64,000 nt of DNA. It comes from Paratinospora sagittata (taxonomy: Eukaryota > Streptophyta > Magnoliopsida > Ranunculales > Menispermaceae). Location: the NCBI GenBank assembly GCA_035771175.1, contig CM069603.1, positions 18,266,286 to 18,330,285 of the forward strand, given 5' to 3'. Every line of letters starts with the position of its first letter. The first letter of the stretch is position 1. The notes under the pieces are model-generated. The model ran no database searches. It was not told the DNA's origin and saw nothing but the letters and a program-made list of their open reading frames with translations. Positions 58,691 to 64,000 of this stretch are shown in pieces. The translations under genes and the position numbers were made by a program.

Positions 58691-61600
58691 CTTGCTCTTT
58701 AACCTTCAACTTCTAATTTTTTAAAACACTCATTCTCTAATTTTCAAAAATACAACACGCACGATTTTTGCAAGTTAGATTGAGCTTTCCAAAGAGTTTT
58801 TCAAGAGAAGAAAGCAATGATTCTTGCATTTGCCAAAATAGGTTTCGAATTGAATCAAAATTGCAATCTATTATGATGATAACGTCATTGTTCAGGAAGT
58901 TCTTCATTTTATCCCTTTTGTGCTAAGATTTGCAAGGGTTATCCATTATTTTAAACTGTAAGTATGTGAAGTGGTCTCGGTAAGATAACACATCAAAAAA
59001 GAACACATCACCTGTATTGCATCAAGAACACATCAAACAATAGCTTTCGAAGTCTACAAAGATCAAGCCCGAAGAACGAAGACAAATCTAATGTCTAATG
59101 CATTAGTTTGAGCTCTGGTGTGTAGGGTAAACCCTCCATCAATATCAGCACTAAAACTCTGAAAATTGCAAAGTCTTCAAAATCACTTTCGATATAGTAT
59201 TTCATTTTAAAAAAAATGTTTTCCGAAAGGTTTTAATCATAATATCAATTAGTTTTGAATTATTTAAAAGTGTTTAATCTTATATCAAAGTGTTTTGAGT
59301 CGATGGAATGGTTCTTGAGTGTCAAAATATTAATTTTTCAAAAATAAGGCTATCCAGCAATTTGCCAAAATTTTTCTGAAGGGACTAGTGCAGTATCAGT
59401 GTTGATAGCACGCAGATAAGGTTCAATAATAAAACATTTATTTTTTTGGAAAATTGTCTATAGCGCGCTATCCCCTTTGATAACTCGCTATAGAGCTATT
59501 GCCGTGATCTTTCCATTTTTCGTAAAATGGGCAATAGCGTGCTATAGGCCTTGATAACACGCTATCGGAAAGTCTAAAAAACTCGAGGTCTCGAGTTTGT
59601 GTATATCGACCTGTTATAGCCTGCTATTTGTTAATAGAGAAGATGATACACACCCAAATAGCACGCTATCCACGTCTTAGACTAAAATCTGATATTTCTA
59701 ACGAGAAAAATGTGGGCACTTCTGCTTGCTCAATTTTTCTATTCCTTACACAGTTTCTCCAGGTTATCTTAATTGAAATATTCTTTGCTAACACCTAGAT
59801 GATTCCCATTGTCTCGCACGCCCAAAACAACTTTAGATTAAACAATGTTTTGAATTCAAATCATTTTGTAGTACTCTTGCTTTTTAACCTTCAATTTCTA
59901 ATTTTATAAAACACTCATTCTCTGATTTTCAAAAATACAACACGCACGATTTTTGCAAGTTAGATTGAGCTTTCCAAAGAGTTTTTCAAGAGAAGAAAGT
60001 AATGATTCTTGCATTTGCCAAAACAAGTTTCGAATTGAATCAAAATTGCAATCTGTCTGGATGATAACGTCATTGTTCATCAAGTTCTTCATTTTATCCC
60101 TTTTGTGCTAAGATTTGCAGAGGCTATCCATTGTTTTAAACTGTAAGTATATGAAGTGCTCTCGGTAAGATAACACATCAAAAAAGAACACATCACCAGT
60201 TTTGCATCATGAACACATCAAACAATAGCTTTCGAAGTCTACAAAGATCAAGCTCGAAGAATGAAGACATATCTTATGTCAAATGCATTAGTTTGATCTC
60301 TGGTATGTAGGGTAACCCCTCGGTCAATCTCAACACTAAAACTCTGAAAATTGCATAGTCTTCAAAATCACTTCGATATAGTATTTCATTTTGAATTTCT
60401 TTTTTCGGAAAGGTTTTAATCATAATTTCAATGAGTTTTGAAGTATTTAAAAATGTTTAGTCTTATATCAAAGTGTTTTGAGTCAATGGATTGGTTCTTT
60501 AGTATCAAAATATTAATTTTTCAAAAATAAGGCTATCCAGCAATTTGCCAAAATTTTTCTGAAGGCACTAGCGCACTATCAGTGTTGATAGCACGCAGAT
60601 AGGGTTCAAAAATAAAACATTTATATTTTTGAAAAATTGTCTATAGCGCGCTATCCCCATTTATAACTCGCTATAGAGTTGTTGCCGTGATCTTTACATT
60701 TTCAGTAAAATGAACAATAGCGTGCTATAGGCCTTGATAACACGCTATCGGAAAGCCTAAAAAACTCGAGCTCTCGAGTTTGTGTATATCGACCTGCTAT
60801 AGCCTGCTATCTGTCAATAGAGAAGATGATACACACCCTAATAGCACGCTATCCACCTCTTAGACTAAAATCTGATATTTCTAACGAGAAAAATGTGGGC
60901 ACTTCTGCTTGCTCGATTTTTCTATTCCATACACAGTTTTGCCACGTTATCTTAATTGAAATATTTTTTACTAACACCTAGATTATTCTCATTGTCTCGC
61001 ACGCCCAAAACAACTTTAGATTAAACAATGTTTTGAATTCAAATCATTTTGTAGTACTTTTTCTCTTTAACCTTCAACTTCTAATTTTATAAAACACTCA
61101 TTCTCTGATTTTCAAATATACAACACGCACGATTTTTGCAAGTTAGATCGAGCTTTCCAAAGAGCTTTTCAAGAGAAGAAAGTAATGATTCTTGTATTTG
61201 CCAAAACAAGTTTTGAATTGAATCAAAATTGCAATCTGTCTGGATGATAACGTCATTGTGCATCAAGTTCTTCATTTTATCCCTTTTGTGCTAAGATTTG
61301 CCGAGGCTATCCATTGTTTTAAACTGTAAGTATATGAAGTGATCTCGGTAAGATAACACATCAAAAAAGAACACATCACCTGTTTTGCATCATGAACACA
61401 TCAAACAATAGCTTTCGAAGTCTACAAAGATCAAGCTCGAAGAACGAAGACATATCTCATGTCAAATGCATTAGTTTGATCTCTGGTATGTAGGGTAACC
61501 CCTCGATCAATCTCAACACTAAAACTCTGAAAATTGCATAGTCTTCAAAAGCACTTCGATATAGTATTTCATTTTGAATTTTTTTTTCGGAAAGGTTTTA

Positions 61601-64000
61601 ATCATAATTTCAATGAGTTTTGAATTATTTAAAAATGTTTAGTCTTATATCAAAGTGTTTTGAGTCAATGGAATGGTTCTTTAGTATCAAAATATTAATT
61701 TTTCAAAAATAAGGCTATCCAGCAATTTGCCAAAATTTTTCTGAAGGCACTAGCGCACTATCGGTGTTGATAGCACGCAGATAGGGTTCAATAATAAAAC
61801 ATTTATTTTTTTGGAAAATTGTCTATAGCGCACTATCCCCTTTGATAACTCGCTATAGGGCTGTTGCCGCGATCTTTCCATTTTTAGTAAAATGGGCAAT
61901 AGCGCGCTATAGGCCTTGATAACACACTATCAGAAAGTCAAAAATCTCGAGCTCTCGGGTTTGTGTATATCGCCCTACTATAGCCTGCTATCTGTCAATA
62001 GAGAAGATGATACACACCCTAAAAGCACGCTATCCACGTCTTAGACAAATATCTGATATTTCTAACGAGAAAAATGTGGGCACTTTTGCTCGCTCGATTT
62101 TTCTATTCCTTACACAGTTTTGCCAGGTTATCTTAATTGAAATATTCTGTAGTAACACCTAGATGATTCCCATTGTCTTGCACGCCCATAACAACTTTAG
62201 ATTGAACAATGCTTTGAATTCAAATCATTTTGTAGTACTCTTCCTCTTTAACCTTCAACTTCAAATTTTATAAAATACTTATTTTCTGATTTTCAAAAAT
62301 ATAACACGCACGATTTTTGCAAGTTAGATTGAGCTTTCAAAAGAGTTTTTCAAAAGAAGAAAGTAATGTTTCTTGCATTTTCAAAAACAAGCTTCAAATT
62401 GAATCAAAATTGCAATCTGTCTTGATGATAACGTCATTGTTGAACAAGTTCTTCATTTTATCCTTTTGTGCTAAGATTTGCAGAGGCTATCCATTGTTTT
62501 AAACTGTAAGTATATGAAGTGGTCTCGGTAAGATAACACATCAAAAAAAAGCACATCACCTGTATTGCATCAAGAACACATCAAATAATAGCTTTTGAAG
62601 TCTACAAAGATCAGGCTCGAAGAACGAAGACATATCTAATGTCTAATGCACTAGTTCACTCTGGTGTGTAGGGTAACCCCTCGATCAATCTCAGCACTAA
62701 AACTCTAAAAATTGCAAAGTCTTCAAAATCACTTTCGATATAGTATTTCATTTTGAAAAATATATTTTCTGAAAGGTTTTAAACATAAGTTCAATGAGTT
62801 TTGAATTATTTAAAAGTGTTTAATCTTATATCAAAGTGTTTTGAGTCAATGGAATGGTTCTTGAGTGTCAATATATTAATTTTTCAAAAATAAGGCTATC
62901 CAGCAATTTTTCTGAAGGCACTAGCGCACTATCAGTGGTGATAGCAAGCAGATAGGGTTCAATAATAAAACATTTATTTTTTAAAAAAATTGTCTATAGC
63001 GCGCTATCCCCTTTGATAACTCGCTATAGGGCTGTTGCCGTGATCTTTCCATTTTTAGTAAAATGGGCAATAGCGCGCTATAGGCCTTGATAACACACTA
63101 TCAGAAAGTCAAAAAACTCGAGCTCTCAGGTCAGTGTATATCGACCTGCTATAGCCTGCTATCTGTCAATAGAGAAGATGATACAGACCCTAAAAGCACG
63201 CTATCCACGTCTTAGACTAAAATCTGATATTTCTAACAAGAAAAATATGGGCACTTCTGCTTGCTCGTTTTTCTTTTCCTTACACAGTTTTGCCAGGTTA
63301 TCTTAATTGAAATTTTCTCTAGTAACACCTAGATGATTCCCATTATCTCGCACGCCCAAAACAACTTTAGATGAAACAATGTTTTGAATTCAAATCATTT
63401 TGTAGTACTCTTGCTCTTTAACCTTCAACTTCAAATTTTATAAAACACTCATTCTCTGATTTTCAAAAATACAACACGCACGATTTTTGTAAGTTAGATT
63501 AAGCTTTCAAAATAGTTTGTCAAGAGAAGAAAGTAATGATTCTTGCATTTCCAAAAACAAGCTTCGAATTGAATCAAAATTGCAATCTATCTTGATGATA
63601 ACGTCATTGTTCAACAAGTTCTTCATTTTATCCCTTTTGTGCTAAGATTTGCAGAGGCTATCCATTGTTTTAAACTGTAAGTATATGAAGTGGTCTCGGT
63701 AAGATAACACATCAAAAAAGAACACATCACCTGTATTGCATCAAGAACACATCAAACAATTTCTTTCGAAATGTACAAAGATCAAGCTCGAAGAACGAAA
63801 ACGTATCTCATGTCTAATACATTAGTTCACTCTGGTGTGTAGGGTAACCCCTCGATCAATCTCAGCACTAAAACTCTAAAAATTGCAAAGTCTTCAAAAT
63901 CACTTTCGATATAGTATTTCATTTTGAAAAAAATATTTTCCGAAAGGTTTTAATCATAAATTCAATGAGTTTTGAATTATTTAAAAGTGTTAATCTTATA
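58691..64000 (+). repeat. Satellite array, block 3
   Basis: It resumes in the middle of a monomer (CTTGCTCTTTAACC) in the same orientation as blocks 1 and 2. Monomer starts lie at 59184, 60369 (CACTTCGA, one T fewer), 61552 (same variant), 62730 and 63901; the window ends inside the last. Copies at 59184-61552 share CATTTGCCAAAACAAG and TTAGTTTGA variants and are more diverged from block 1. From about 61750 to 63160 the sequence matches the 27.7-29.1 kb type of block 1, including the 10-bp deletion CCAGCAATTTTTCTGAAGG. Confidence 0.96.

Overview
The window looks like plant nuclear heterochromatin. It holds no intact protein gene and no RNA gene that I can support. Four things point to a flowering plant: long-LTR Ty3/gypsy elements with plant-type tRNA-iMet primer sites, a chromodomain-bearing Tekay-like element, a CRM-like element (the clade of plant centromeric retrotransposons), and a long head-to-tail satellite array. 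I cannot name the species.

Layout. 1-540 is poly(A) low-complexity DNA. 541-1110 is AT-rich DNA with a ~220-bp direct duplication. 1163-2984 is a decayed plus-strand retroelement ORF: a plant-transposon-like N-terminal domain, a Pro/Gln-rich stretch, a CCHC knuckle and the start of a retropepsin. 2985-3831 is an LTR-like segment. 3832-41314 is an uninterrupted satellite array of 33 monomer starts with a unit of ~1.18 kb. 41315-47173 is a degenerate CRM-like retrotransposon with two LTRs, a PBS, a PPT and a 5-bp target-site duplication, inserted cleanly inside one monomer. 47174-48392 is a rearranged satellite remnant. 48393-58690 is a minus-strand Tekay-like composite (LTR - internal - LTR - internal fragment - LTR tip). 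58691-64000 is satellite again, in the same orientation.

The satellite is organised at several levels: short+long dimers (~2160 bp) at the left edge, a near-identical 6-monomer duplication (offset 6822 bp), a trimer (3540 bp) present twice plus a partial third copy, a single-monomer duplication (1180 bp), and a more diverged 9-monomer duplication (~10.6 kb). Each full monomer carries about five variants of a short palindromic motif, ATAGCNNGCTAT, within ~270 bp. Two monomer variants have deletions that fall exactly on these motifs.

Interpretation (inference). The array, its higher-order structure, the dyad-symmetry cluster and the CRM-type insertion make it a reasonable candidate for centromeric or pericentromeric satellite. 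Sequence alone cannot show CENH3 occupancy. All retroelement ORFs are broken by stops, frameshifts or deletions, so none should be autonomous.
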